Positions 24,289 to 32,965 of a DNA stretch of 64,000 nt are shown one piece after another. How positions within the stretch are numbered: position 1 is the stretch's first letter; each line of letters opens with the position of its first letter. The notes under the pieces are model-generated. The model saw nothing but the letters and a program-made list of their open reading frames with translations. It did not search any database and was not told where the DNA came from. This DNA is from DASVHS01 sp038244815 (lineage in GTDB: Bacteria > Acidobacteriota > Thermoanaerobaculia > Gp7-AA8), in contig JBBRTB010000012.1 in the NCBI GenBank assembly GCA_038244815.1, positions 1-64,000 of the forward strand. Reading direction: 5' to 3'. Position numbers and translations under genes: made by a program.

Positions 24289-27200
24289 TTAGTGCGTCTG
24301 CAGGTTGCCGCCGGAGATCGTCACCGGACCGAACGAGAGGCCGCTCACGACCGCACCGGAGGGATCGGTCACCTGCAATCCGAACTGATCGTCGCGGCCG
24401 GGCTCACCGTTGTCGACGATGATCAGGCGGAACGAGTAGTTGGACACCGCTCCGAGGCTCCCCTTGCCGATCACGATGGCGGTATTCCCGACGATCGACA
24501 CCGACGACGCGCTGTCCGCGCTGAACGTGACATCGCCGGCGCTGCGGTGCTCGACATAGTTCAGATTGCCCTGGACGGTGTCGTCCTTCCGGTACTTGAA
24601 GTTGAAGCCGAAGTTCGCGCCGACACCGCCATGCACGAGCGTTCCTCCACCCGTTGCAAATCCGAGCGACGGATCGAACACGATCATGCCGGTGTGAGTG
24701 CTCCCGGTGTAGAACGCGCCGCCGATGCTGATGGTCACGTCATACACATTCACCGGCACTCCGGAGAACGACGCGCTCGCCAGCAGCGTTCCGCCGACTC
24801 CGCCGCCGGTGGTCGTTGCGGTCGTGCTGATCGATGCGCCACCGAGGATCGGCGTGAGCGTAAACGTCACCGGCACGGCGTTGGAGATGTTTCCAAGCGA
24901 GCCGTCGGCGACTTCCACGATCGACGCGGTCAGTGAGAATGATGCAGTCCCGCCGGCAGTGGTCACTTTCACGGGAGACGTGGAACCCGCCGTGACGATA
25001 GCGTTCTCGCGGCTCACGGCGAGCGTCGAGGCACCGGCACTGCCTGAGAAGTAGATGTTCGACGACACGAACGTCGCCGTCACCGAGTACGAACCCTGGG
25101 GAAGGCCGATGATGTACGGAACGGAGACGAGTCCGGTCGCTGTGAGCGTCGCCGTTCCGGCGGGGACTCCGTTCACGGTGAACTGGACCGATCCCGCGGC
25201 ATCCGGCCGGTCAGGCAGTGACACAGGCGAAACCGTGGCGCTGAGAGTCACGACATCGCTGTACTGACCGGCGGAAGCAGCGACGGTCGTCGTGGTCGCG
25301 GAGGAAGCCTTGACCAGCTGCGTGGTCGAGCCCTGGCTGAACGCGTACGCGGCCGAGCCGCTGTAAGACGCCGTGATGGTATGGAGTCCGGCGGAGAGGG
25401 ACGACGTCGAGAAGCTGGCGTGTCCGGTTCCGTCGAGCGCCACCGCCGCCGCAAGAATGGAGGCGCCCTCCCTGAAGGTGACCGTGCCCACGGTCACCGC
25501 GGCCGAACCACTGGAAACGGAGGCCGTGAACGTGACGTTCTGCGATACGAACGACGGGTTCGGCGAACCAGCCACGGTGGTGATCGTGCCGGCGGCCGAG
25601 GTGACGCTGTTCATCACGATGTTGTCGACGGCCACACCGCACGGAGCGGTGAAGCCGACGTCCGTGCAGATGCCGTTCGAGTCCTGCGTGAACTCGAAGC
25701 GGAGCTGCGCCGTGGTGCCGGCCATGCCGGGAAGCTTCATGTGCACGTGCCGGAATCCAGCGGAGTTACCCGCCCACGCCGACAGATCCTGCAGGTAGGC
25801 CGTGTTGCTGTTGCGCGGCATGTGCTTCGGATAGAAGTTGCCCACACCCACGGTCGTGAACTCCTCGGCGTAAGCCTCGGCGGCCACATTGCGGGCGATG
25901 CTGCCCGGCGTGAAGTCGACGATGCGCAGGAGGAACCCGTCGTACGCCTGGATATTGAAGGCGGGATCGTCTTCCGTGTTGTAGGCGACGTCGAAGTCGA
26001 GCGTCACATACTCGGAATTCGCCGGGACGATCACGTTCGGCCCCAGCAGGCGCTCGGTGCGCGTATGCGCGCCGGACAGACCGTCGTTCGCGTTCTGGTG
26101 GAACATGTAGAAGTTCGTGGCGCCCATGAAGCCGGCGTTTGCGATCACCCACGGAATGGTGTTGTTGCCGCCGCCATGCTGCGTGGCCCAGCCCGGCGCC
26201 GTGCCGGCGTTGAAGTCCTGCACCAGCAGCGGCGTTGGATTCGGAGTTCCCGTGGATTGCCGGTAGAGCAACGTCGCCGATCCGAATCCGCTCGTCACAT
26301 TGAGCACGAGATCGATCGGTGTTCCGGCGACGAAGGACGGCGACAGTTGCAAAACGTAAGGCGCCACCTGTGTGGCCGTTGCCCCGGGAGCGGCGGTGCC
26401 GTAGCTCGCGCTCGCGGTGGTCACGGAAACGCCGGGAGTGGCCGTCGACAGCGTGCCGCCGATCGAGCCGATCGGTCCAGCGTTCGACGGATTCGTCACG
26501 TAGTTGCGCAGATCGATACGCAGCGACACCTGCTCGCCCGGATCGATGTAGCCGTTGCCGCTCTGATCGGTGAACGACGTTCCGGCGATACTCAGCGAGG
26601 CCGGCGCCGGCAGGGCCTGCTGCAGGCGTTTGAAGTAGACGTCGGGCACGGTCATGCTCGACGACGTGGGCTCGCCGTCAGTGAAGCTGACGGAGACGGG
26701 CGAGCCGGCCCAGACGGCGAAGAGCTCGCCGTTCTGCGCGACCGCCTGGTTGTAGTCGCCGATGTTCGGCTGCCCGGTGTCATTGCCGTAGCCGGCATGG
26801 AACGGCCGATCGGTGAGAGGCGCGGGCCGGCTCCACGTCAAGCCGCCGTTGTCGGAGTAGAGATAGGTCGTCTCGGTCAGGTCACCGCTCGTGGCGATTC
26901 CCTGATCGTAGTAGAAAACCCACACGCGGCCCGTGCTGTTGTCGACGTTGACCCAGGGGAACCACTGCGCGCGGTCCGCGCCGGGGCGGCTGTCGATGAG
27001 TGCCGCCGCGCTCCAGGTGAGACCGCCGTCGGTGCTGCGCTGGAACGCGACGTCCGCGCCGTCGTGATTGTTGTTGTTGGCAAAGACGAGGTAGATGTTG
27101 CCCCTGGTGACCGGATTGCCGGAGTTGTCCACGGCCAGACCGGGCGAGGTGTTGTTCCGGTCGTTGCCGAGGACCTGGTCCATGGTGAAGAAATCGGACG

Positions 27201-28326
27201 TGGTGTTGATGGGAGCGGACCACGTCAGACCGTTGTCGGTGGAACGGGCGAAGCCGACGTTCTGATTGTTGCCGCCGGGAAAACGGCGCCACGCCACATA
27301 GACGTCGGGCGATCCGTTGCCCACGAATCGCGGCAGCGAGGCCTGGCCGTCGGCCGCGGCGTGGGCGATGTTCGAGCGCGTGGACCACACCGGTGCGCCC
27401 GGTCCCATGACGTTGTCGCTGAAGGTCGTGGAGATCTCCACTCCGCCGGCGGCGAACGCCGTCGACGTGAAGTTCGACCACGACATCATCACCCGACCGC
27501 TGTCCGGATCGACGTCGGCGAATTCCTTGTCCGCCGCGTCGCGGGCGTTGGCGCCCGAAAGGAGTCCGTGCGGGTTCGATGCAGGGGTAATCTCGAACGG
27601 TCCCGTCCAGGTGTGGCCGTAGTCGGTGGAGCGATGCATGCACATCGTCTGCACGGTTCCGCTCGTTCCGAACTTCTGGACCATGATCGAGAAGTAGATG
27701 AAGTTCGAGCCGCCCATGTACTTGATTTCCGGATCGCCGAACACCTGGGGAAGGATCGTCGCCCCGATGTTCGTCGTGCCCGTGTTCACGGGGAGCGAGC
27801 CGCCGTCGACGAACGTCACTCCGCCGTCGTCGGAATAGGAGAAACCCGAGACCGAGACGGGATTGAGCGCGAAGCCACGCGTGTCGTTTGCACCGACGAC
27901 GATGTGCTGGCCCGTGCTGTCGATGGCCACCGAGAGCTCGGCCTGACCGCCGGCCGGGCCGTCGCCTTGCTCGTCATCCGCGTCGCAGCCATCATCGGTG
28001 GCATCGCACGGTCCCGGCGGCTCCTGATACTGCGACTGCTTGCCGAGCCGTTTGGCATTCTGGGCCCGGGCCCGGGCGATGGCGCGGTCGAGCTGACCGG
28101 TGGCCGCCAGATGCGCCAGTCGGCCCATGCTCGAGAAGCGATCGAGATCCGCTTCGCTCTTGCTGACGCGCGGCGCGACGATCGCCGGCGCACCGGGCAT
28201 CGAGCGCACGAGTACCTGCGAGGCGACTCGCGCCGGTTTCTTCTTCGAAGTGACTTGCGGTGCGGCCTGGACCGCGACCGGGTATAAAACTGCCAGAACG
28301 GCGACAACACGCCAGAGCCTATGCAT
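24289..28326 (-). CDS. Large secreted BNR-repeat protein with Ig-like (Big_3) domains
   Basis: From ATG 28326 the protein is 1345 residues. It has a signal peptide (about 1-22), a hydrophilic Cys-containing linker, and a sialidase/BNR-like propeller with Asp-box repeats (SDDGGVTF, STDYGHTW, STDNGLTW, STDGGLTW, SDNGGLTW). A MAM-like jelly-roll region around FNAGTAPGWATQHG follows, then several Big_3 Ig-like repeats (VTFTASVSSG, GTVTFREG, LHTITASYSGS). The terminal domain has GFNFKYRKDD and DNGEPGRDDQFGLQV, as seen at the ends of similar extracellular proteins. Probably a surface or secreted adhesin or glycan-interacting protein; no catalytic residues are identifiable. The frame extends to 30309, but that part is antisense to purL and is rejected. 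Confidence 0.85.
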   Translation of the reverse strand: MHRLWRVVAVLAVLYPVAVQAAPQVTSKKKPARVASQVLVRSMPGAPAIVAPRVSKSEADLDRFSSMGRLAHLAATGQLDRAIARARAQNAKRLGKQSQYQEPPGPCDATDDGCDADDEQGDGPAGGQAELSVAIDSTGQHIVVGANDTRGFALNPVSVSGFSYSDDGGVTFVDGGSLPVNTGTTNIGATILPQVFGDPEIKYMGGSNFIYFSIMVQKFGTSGTVQTMCMHRSTDYGHTWTGPFEITPASNPHGLLSGANARDAADKEFADVDPDSGRVMMSWSNFTSTAFAAGGVEISTTFSDNVMGPGAPVWSTRSNIAHAAADGQASLPRFVGNGSPDVYVAWRRFPGGNNQNVGFARSTDNGLTWSAPINTTSDFFTMDQVLGNDRNNTSPGLAVDNSGNPVTRGNIYLVFANNNNHDGADVAFQRSTDGGLTWSAAALIDSRPGADRAQWFPWVNVDNSTGRVWVFYYDQGIATSGDLTETTYLYSDNGGLTWSRPAPLTDRPFHAGYGNDTGQPNIGDYNQAVAQNGELFAVWAGSPVSVSFTDGEPTSSSMTVPDVYFKRLQQALPAPASLSIAGTSFTDQSGNGYIDPGEQVSLRIDLRNYVTNPSNAGPIGSIGGTLSTATPGVSVTTASASYGTAAPGATATQVAPYVLQLSPSFVAGTPIDLVLNVTSGFGSATLLYRQSTGTPNPTPLLVQDFNAGTAPGWATQHGGGNNTIPWVIANAGFMGATNFYMFHQNANDGLSGAHTRTERLLGPNVIVPANSEYVTLDFDVAYNTEDDPAFNIQAYDGFLLRIVDFTPGSIARNVAAEAYAEEFTTVGVGNFYPKHMPRNSNTAYLQDLSAWAGNSAGFRHVHMKLPGMAGTTAQLRFEFTQDSNGICTDVGFTAPCGVAVDNIVMNSVTSAAGTITTVAGSPNPSFVSQNVTFTASVSSGSAAVTVGTVTFREGASILAAAVALDGTGHASFSTSSLSAGLHTITASYSGSAAYAFSQGSTTQLVKASSATTTTVAASAGQYSDVVTLSATVSPVSLPDRPDAAGSVQFTVNGVPAGTATLTATGLVSVPYIIGLPQGSYSVTATFVSSNIYFSGSAGASTLAVSRENAIVTAGSTSPVKVTTAGGTASFSLTASIVEVADGSLGNISNAVPVTFTLTPILGGASISTTATTTGGGVGGTLLASASFSGVPVNVYDVTISIGGAFYTGSTHTGMIVFDPSLGFATGGGTLVHGGVGANFGFNFKYRKDDTVQGNLNYVEHRSAGDVTFSADSASSVSIVGNTAIVIGKGSLGAVSNYSFRLIIVDNGEPGRDDQFGLQVTDPSGAVVSGLSFGPVTISGGNLQTH

Positions 28327-28419
28327 ACGTGCCCCTCTCGCTTTGTAAGAATGAATGGACTGGGTTTGGATGAATCGCGCCGCACGGTACCGAGGCAAAC
28401 GGACCGATACAATAGGTAA
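28327..28419. promoter_or_regulatory. Divergent promoter region, BNR gene / purL
   Basis: A TACAAT box (about 28404-28409) lies 10-15 bases before the purL ATG at 28420, so a transcript from it would be nearly leaderless. I see no clear riboswitch fold. Confidence 0.35.
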
Positions 28420-30702
28420 ATGACTGATCCTGCGATCACCCCCGGGATGGTCGCCTCCCACAGCATCAACGAATCCGAATACAAACTGATCGAGCAGATC
28501 CTCGGGCGCGAGCCGAACTACACCGAGCTGGGCATCTTCTCGGTCATGTGGTCGGAGCACTGCTCGTACAAGTCGAGCCGCGTGCACCTGCGCAACTTGC
28601 CGACGACCGGTCCCCACGTCGTGCAGGGTCCCGGCGAAAACGCCGGCGTCATCGACATCGGAGACGGCTGGGTGGCCGCGTTCAAGATGGAATCGCACAA
28701 CCATCCCTCGTTCATCGAGCCCTATCAGGGCGCGGCCACCGGCGTGGGCGGCATCCTCCGCGACATCTTCACCATGGGCGCCCGCCCCATCGCCTGTCTC
28801 GACTCCCTGCGCTTCGGCGAGCTCGACGCCTCCCGCATGCGCTACCTGGTCGACGGCGTCGTGCGCGGTATCGCCGGCTACGGCAACTGCATCGGCATCC
28901 CCACCATCGGTGGGGAGACGAGTTTTCACTCGTCCTTCAATGGCAACATCCTCGTGAACGTCTTCGCCCTGGGGATCGCCCGGCGCGAGCAGATCTTCAA
29001 AGGGACGGCCGAAGGCGTGGGCAATCCCGTGATCTACGTCGGCTCGAAGACCGGCCGCGATGGCATCCACGGAGCGACCATGGCCTCGGCCGAATTCGAC
29101 GAAGCCTCCGAAGAAAAGCGCCCCACCGTCCAGGTCGGCGACCCCTTCACCGAGAAGCTGCTGCTCGAAGCGTGTCTGGAGATCATGCAGAGCGACGCCG
29201 TCGTCGGCATTCAGGACATGGGTGCCGCGGGGCTGACCTCGTCGTCGTTCGAGATGGCCGGCCGCGCCGGCACCGGCATCCGCATGGATCTCGACCGCGT
29301 TCCCGTGCGCGAGAGCGGCATGACGCCGTACGAGATCCTCCTCTCCGAATCGCAGGAGCGAATGCTCATCGTGGCGAAGCGGGGACGTGAGAACGAAGTC
29401 ATCCGCACGTTCGAGAAGTGGGACCTCAATGCCGCGGTCATCGGTGAAGTGACCGGCGACGGACTGGTGCGGATCTTCTGGCACGGAGAGCAGGTGGCCA
29501 CGATTCCGGTGGAGCCGATCTCGACCGAGGCGCCCGTGTACAGCCGCCCCATGGCCAGAGCCGCCTACGCCGATCGGGTCGCGCCGCACCTGTCGCGTCA
29601 GCACGTGGACGACGCCGACGTCACCGATACGCTCCTCCTGCTCCTGGCGTCGCCAAACCTCTGCTCCAAGCGATGGATCTGGGAGCAGTACGACACGACC
29701 GTGCGCACGAACACGATCGCGAAACCCGAGCAGCGCGACGCAGCCATCGTCCGCGTCAAGGGAACCGGCCGCGCGCTGGCCATGACCTCCGACGTCAACC
29801 CGCTCTACTGCTATCTCGATCCCTACGAAGGTGGCCGGCAGGCCGTCGCCGAAGCCGCCCGCAATCTCGCCGTCAGCGGCGCGCGGCCGCAGGCCGTCAC
29901 CGACTGCCTCAACTTCGGATCGCCCGAGCGGCCGGAGATCATGTGGCAGTTCTCCGAGTGCATCCGCGGCATCAGCGACGCCTGCAAGGCTCTCGGCACG
30001 CCGGTCGTCTCCGGCAACGTCTCGTTCTACAACGAGACCGAGGGCAACGCCATCTATCCGACACCGACGGTGGGCATGGTGGGCATCATCGAGGACGAGC
30101 ACACCGGCTGTGACCTCACCTTCCCCGAAGTCAACCTGGAAATCATTCTTCTCGGGGAGACGCGCGACGAGATGGGCGGCTCTGAATGGCAGCAGCGCTT
30201 CATGCCCGCCGCGCTGGCCGCTCCGCCACGTGTCGATCTCGATCGCGAGCGCGCGCTGAACGATCTGCTCATCGCATTGCACGAGAGAAGACTGCTGCGG
30301 AGCGCGCACGATCTGTCGAACGGCGGACTAGCGGTCGCGCTCGCAGAATGCTCCACGGGCGGCGTGGGCTGCCACACCGATCTGAGCGGGCATGCCGATG
30401 GTGTCGATGTCGTCGCTCTTCTCTACAGTGAGAGCCAGGGGCGCGCGGTTGTCTCGTGCAGGGCCGAGCAGCGCGACGAGATTCTCGGCCGGGCCAAAGA
30501 GGCCGGCATCCCTGCCATGCGCATCGGCCGCACCGAAGCGGGAACGTTCCTCATCGAGCGCAACGGCGTGCCGCTCATTCGCACGAGCGCGCCGGAACTC
30601 ACGCGCGTCTGGCGCACCGCCTTCGCTCTGCTCATGGGTGGCGACAGCGTCGACGATGTCATCCATGGCCGCGGCGAAGAGGCAGAGCTCATCGCGCACT
30701 GA
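28420..30702 (+). CDS. purL: Phosphoribosylformylglycinamidine synthase subunit PurL
   Basis: The 760-residue small-type PurL has MWSEHCSYKSS (active-site His region), ESHNHPSFIEP, GATGVGGILRDIFTMGARP, DGIHGATMASAEF and a second AIR-synthase-like half (VSGNVSFYNETEG). It catalyses ATP-dependent conversion of FGAR to FGAM, using ammonia from PurQ with PurS, which are not in this window. Length matches the PurQLS type. purF follows after 144 bases on the same strand. Confidence 0.97.
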   Translation: MTDPAITPGMVASHSINESEYKLIEQILGREPNYTELGIFSVMWSEHCSYKSSRVHLRNLPTTGPHVVQGPGENAGVIDIGDGWVAAFKMESHNHPSFIEPYQGAATGVGGILRDIFTMGARPIACLDSLRFGELDASRMRYLVDGVVRGIAGYGNCIGIPTIGGETSFHSSFNGNILVNVFALGIARREQIFKGTAEGVGNPVIYVGSKTGRDGIHGATMASAEFDEASEEKRPTVQVGDPFTEKLLLEACLEIMQSDAVVGIQDMGAAGLTSSSFEMAGRAGTGIRMDLDRVPVRESGMTPYEILLSESQERMLIVAKRGRENEVIRTFEKWDLNAAVIGEVTGDGLVRIFWHGEQVATIPVEPISTEAPVYSRPMARAAYADRVAPHLSRQHVDDADVTDTLLLLLASPNLCSKRWIWEQYDTTVRTNTIAKPEQRDAAIVRVKGTGRALAMTSDVNPLYCYLDPYEGGRQAVAEAARNLAVSGARPQAVTDCLNFGSPERPEIMWQFSECIRGISDACKALGTPVVSGNVSFYNETEGNAIYPTPTVGMVGIIEDEHTGCDLTFPEVNLEIILLGETRDEMGGSEWQQRFMPAALAAPPRVDLDRERALNDLLIALHERRLLRSAHDLSNGGLAVALAECSTGGVGCHTDLSGHADGVDVVALLYSESQGRAVVSCRAEQRDEILGRAKEAGIPAMRIGRTEAGTFLIERNGVPLIRTSAPELTRVWRTAFALLMGGDSVDDVIHGRGEEAELIAH

Positions 30703-30795
30703 ACGGGAACGCGGGCATCGCCCTTGGACCGGCAGGAAGTCTCGTGCGTCCGTTCACGACGCCCGTCCCGCAATCGATTTCCCTGTCATAATCGT

Positions 30796-30829
30796 TTGAC
30801 ATTCCGAGCGTGGCGCGCGCCGCCACGCT
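30796..30829 (+). promoter_or_regulatory. TTGACA box and 9-bp hairpin upstream of purF
   Basis: TTGACA (30796-30801) is followed by AGCGTGGCG (30807-30815) and CGCCACGCT (30821-30829), a perfect inverted repeat with a 5-nt loop, ending 17 bases before the purF start. It could be an operator or attenuator controlling purF separately from purL. No good -10 box follows at standard spacing, so the promoter reading is weak. Confidence 0.4.
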
Positions 30830-30846
30830 GGCGATCACAAAATCCC

Positions 30847-32343
30847 ATGTGCGGCGTCTTCGGCATCCTCAACCATCACGACGCGTCGAATCTCGTCTAC
30901 CTGGGCCTGTATGCGTTGCAGCATCGAGGTCAGGAAAGTGCCGGACTGGCCTCCGTATCGAACGAGCCGACCTCATCCGAAGGCAACATCGGAGAAGCGT
31001 GCGGATCGACAGGAACGGGCGAGCAGATCATCGTGCCCGGAAGCGCCCAGATTCACGTCGAGAAGGAGATGGGCTACGTCGCCGACATCTTCACGCACGA
31101 GCGGCTGTCGCGTCTGCCGGGTGACGCCGCCATCGGCCACGTGCGCTACTCGACCGCGGGCGGCTCCATGCTCTGCAACGCTCAGCCCATCGTGGCCTCG
31201 ACGAGCAAGGGACCGATCGCGCTCGCACACAACGGCAACCTCGTAAACGGCGCCGACCTGCGCCGGCAGCTCGAAGCGGACGGGGCGATCTTCAACTCCA
31301 TGTCGGACACCGAAGTGATCGTGCATCTCATCGCCCGGTCGAAGGCTCCCGACCTGGAGCGCGCATTCATCGACGCGTTGTCGCAATGCCGCGGCGCGTA
31401 TTCGATCGTCCTGCTCGCTCCCGGACGCCTGTTCGCGGCGCGCGACTCCTACGGCTTCCGTCCGCTGATCCTGGGCCGCCTGGACGAAGCCATCGCCGTC
31501 TCCTCGGAAACCTGCGCGTTCGATCTCATCGGAGCGGAGACGATCCGCGAGATCCGGGCCGGAGAGGTCGTGGCCATCGATCACGCCGGTCCCACGCTCA
31601 GCGGGAGCGGACCGGGCGTTCGCGTCGTCCATCAGTTCCCTTCCCAGCACCAGGCGCGCTGCATCTTCGAGCACGTGTACTTCGCCCGCCCGGACTCGGT
31701 GATCTTCAACAACAACGTTGCCGAGGTGCGCAAGCGGTTCGGAGCCCGGCTGGCTCGCGAGCATCCGATCGATGCTGACATCGTCGTCCCTGTTCCCGAC
31801 TCCGGCGTGTTCGCCGCACTCGGCTACGCCCACGAGTCAGGCATTCCCTTCGAGTTCGGACTGGTCCGCAACCATTACGTCGGCCGCACGTTCATCGAGC
31901 CGAAACAGTCGATCCGGCATTTCGGCGTCAAGGTGAAGCTGAACCCCGTCCGCGAGATCGTGAACGGCAAACGGGTCGTGCTCATCGACGACTCCATCGT
32001 GCGCGGGACCACCTCGAAGAAAATCGTGAAGATGCTGAAGCAGTACGGAGCGAAGGAAGTGCACATGCGCATTTCGTCGCCGCCGACGACCGGCCCGTGC
32101 TACTACGGCATCGACACTCCGCAGCGCCGCGAGCTGATCGCCAGCGCCAACTCCACCGAGGACATCCGGGTCTTCATCGAAGCCGACACCCTCGGATATC
32201 TGTCCGAGGAGGGCATGCTGGCTGCCGTGGAAAACGGCGACGATCCGGCGCGGCTCTACTGCACGGCGTGCTTCAGCGGGAACTATCCGGTGCTGAACGA
32301 CGCCGAAGCATGCGAGCCCGCGGTGGCGCTGGGAAAGCCTTAG
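30847..32343 (+). CDS. purF: Amidophosphoribosyltransferase
   Basis: The 498-residue protein begins Met-Cys-Gly-Val-Phe-Gly, placing the catalytic N-terminal nucleophile Cys at position 2. This fixes the start at 30847 rather than the longer frame. The glutaminase half has LQHRGQESAGLAS and HVRYSTAGGS; the PRTase half has VVLIDDSIVRGTTS. It makes 5-phosphoribosylamine in the first step of purine synthesis. A Cys cluster near the end (YCTACFSGNYPV) fits the Fe-S-containing Bacillus-type enzymes. Residues about 38-66 form an insertion of roughly 25 residues not usual in PurF. Confidence 0.96.
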   Translation: MCGVFGILNHHDASNLVYLGLYALQHRGQESAGLASVSNEPTSSEGNIGEACGSTGTGEQIIVPGSAQIHVEKEMGYVADIFTHERLSRLPGDAAIGHVRYSTAGGSMLCNAQPIVASTSKGPIALAHNGNLVNGADLRRQLEADGAIFNSMSDTEVIVHLIARSKAPDLERAFIDALSQCRGAYSIVLLAPGRLFAARDSYGFRPLILGRLDEAIAVSSETCAFDLIGAETIREIRAGEVVAIDHAGPTLSGSGPGVRVVHQFPSQHQARCIFEHVYFARPDSVIFNNNVAEVRKRFGARLAREHPIDADIVVPVPDSGVFAALGYAHESGIPFEFGLVRNHYVGRTFIEPKQSIRHFGVKVKLNPVREIVNGKRVVLIDDSIVRGTTSKKIVKMLKQYGAKEVHMRISSPPTTGPCYYGIDTPQRRELIASANSTEDIRVFIEADTLGYLSEEGMLAAVENGDDPARLYCTACFSGNYPVLNDAEACEPAVALGKP

Positions 32344-32350
32344 GGCGGCG

Positions 32351-32965
32351 TCACGATCCGCGGATGATTCCCGCGATCGTGCCGGTGTAAGCGACGAGCC
32401 CGTGATCGCCGCCGGCAATCTCCACGAATTTCGAGCCGGTGACGAGTCTGCCGGAGAGCGTCCACGACTCCCAGACCGCGCGCACGAGGTCGAACGGAAC
32501 GCTCTCATCATTTCGCCCCATGATCACGCTCACCTTCGTGCCGGGAGTCTCCTTCTCCGGCCGCACCGATGCCAGCCGCTCGAAAAACGCACGATGGATC
32601 GGCGCGTTGCCATTGCGGGCGTGGTTGAACACCTCCACCGGATCGCCGGGCGGCAGTTTCGAAATCCAGCGATCACCGATTCCGACCGCCGGAGCGATCA
32701 GGACGAGCGGCGCCACGACTCCGCGGCGGACGATCTCGAGCGCGATGAGCGACCCCAGGGAACTGCCGACGATGACGTCGGGAGGCGTACGGCGCGCCTC
32801 GGCCAGCGCGGCCTCCACCATCGCATCGAAGTCCAGACGCTCGAACGACGGGAGGTTCATGTCCGGCGAATGCAACACCACCTCGGGCGCGAGAAGCTCT
32901 TTGAGCGCCACGAGCTTCTGACTCTTCGGCGAGGACGCGAATCCGTGGAAGTAAAGGCAGTTCAT
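32351..32965 (-). CDS. YqiA/UPF0227-like alpha/beta-hydrolase (esterase)
   Basis: The 204-residue protein begins MNCLYFHGFASSPKSQK, the family hallmark. It carries the nucleophile elbow GSSLGS, the acid in GRNDESVP and the His in GGDHGL, completing a Ser-Asp-His triad. Probable cytoplasmic esterase with unknown substrate. Its ATG overlaps the upstream patatin stop by 4 bases, so the two lipid/ester hydrolases are translated together. Confidence 0.82.
   Translation of the reverse strand: MNCLYFHGFASSPKSQKLVALKELLAPEVVLHSPDMNLPSFERLDFDAMVEAALAEARRTPPDVIVGSSLGSLIALEIVRRGVVAPLVLIAPAVGIGDRWISKLPPGDPVEVFNHARNGNAPIHRAFFERLASVRPEKETPGTKVSVIMGRNDESVPFDLVRAVWESWTLSGRLVTGSKFVEIAGGDHGLVAYTGTIAGIIRGS

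Noticed and set aside
28327..30309. N-terminal extension of the BNR/Ig protein to about 2006 residues
   Set aside because: The extra about 660 residues are antisense to purL and precede an obvious signal peptide at 28326.
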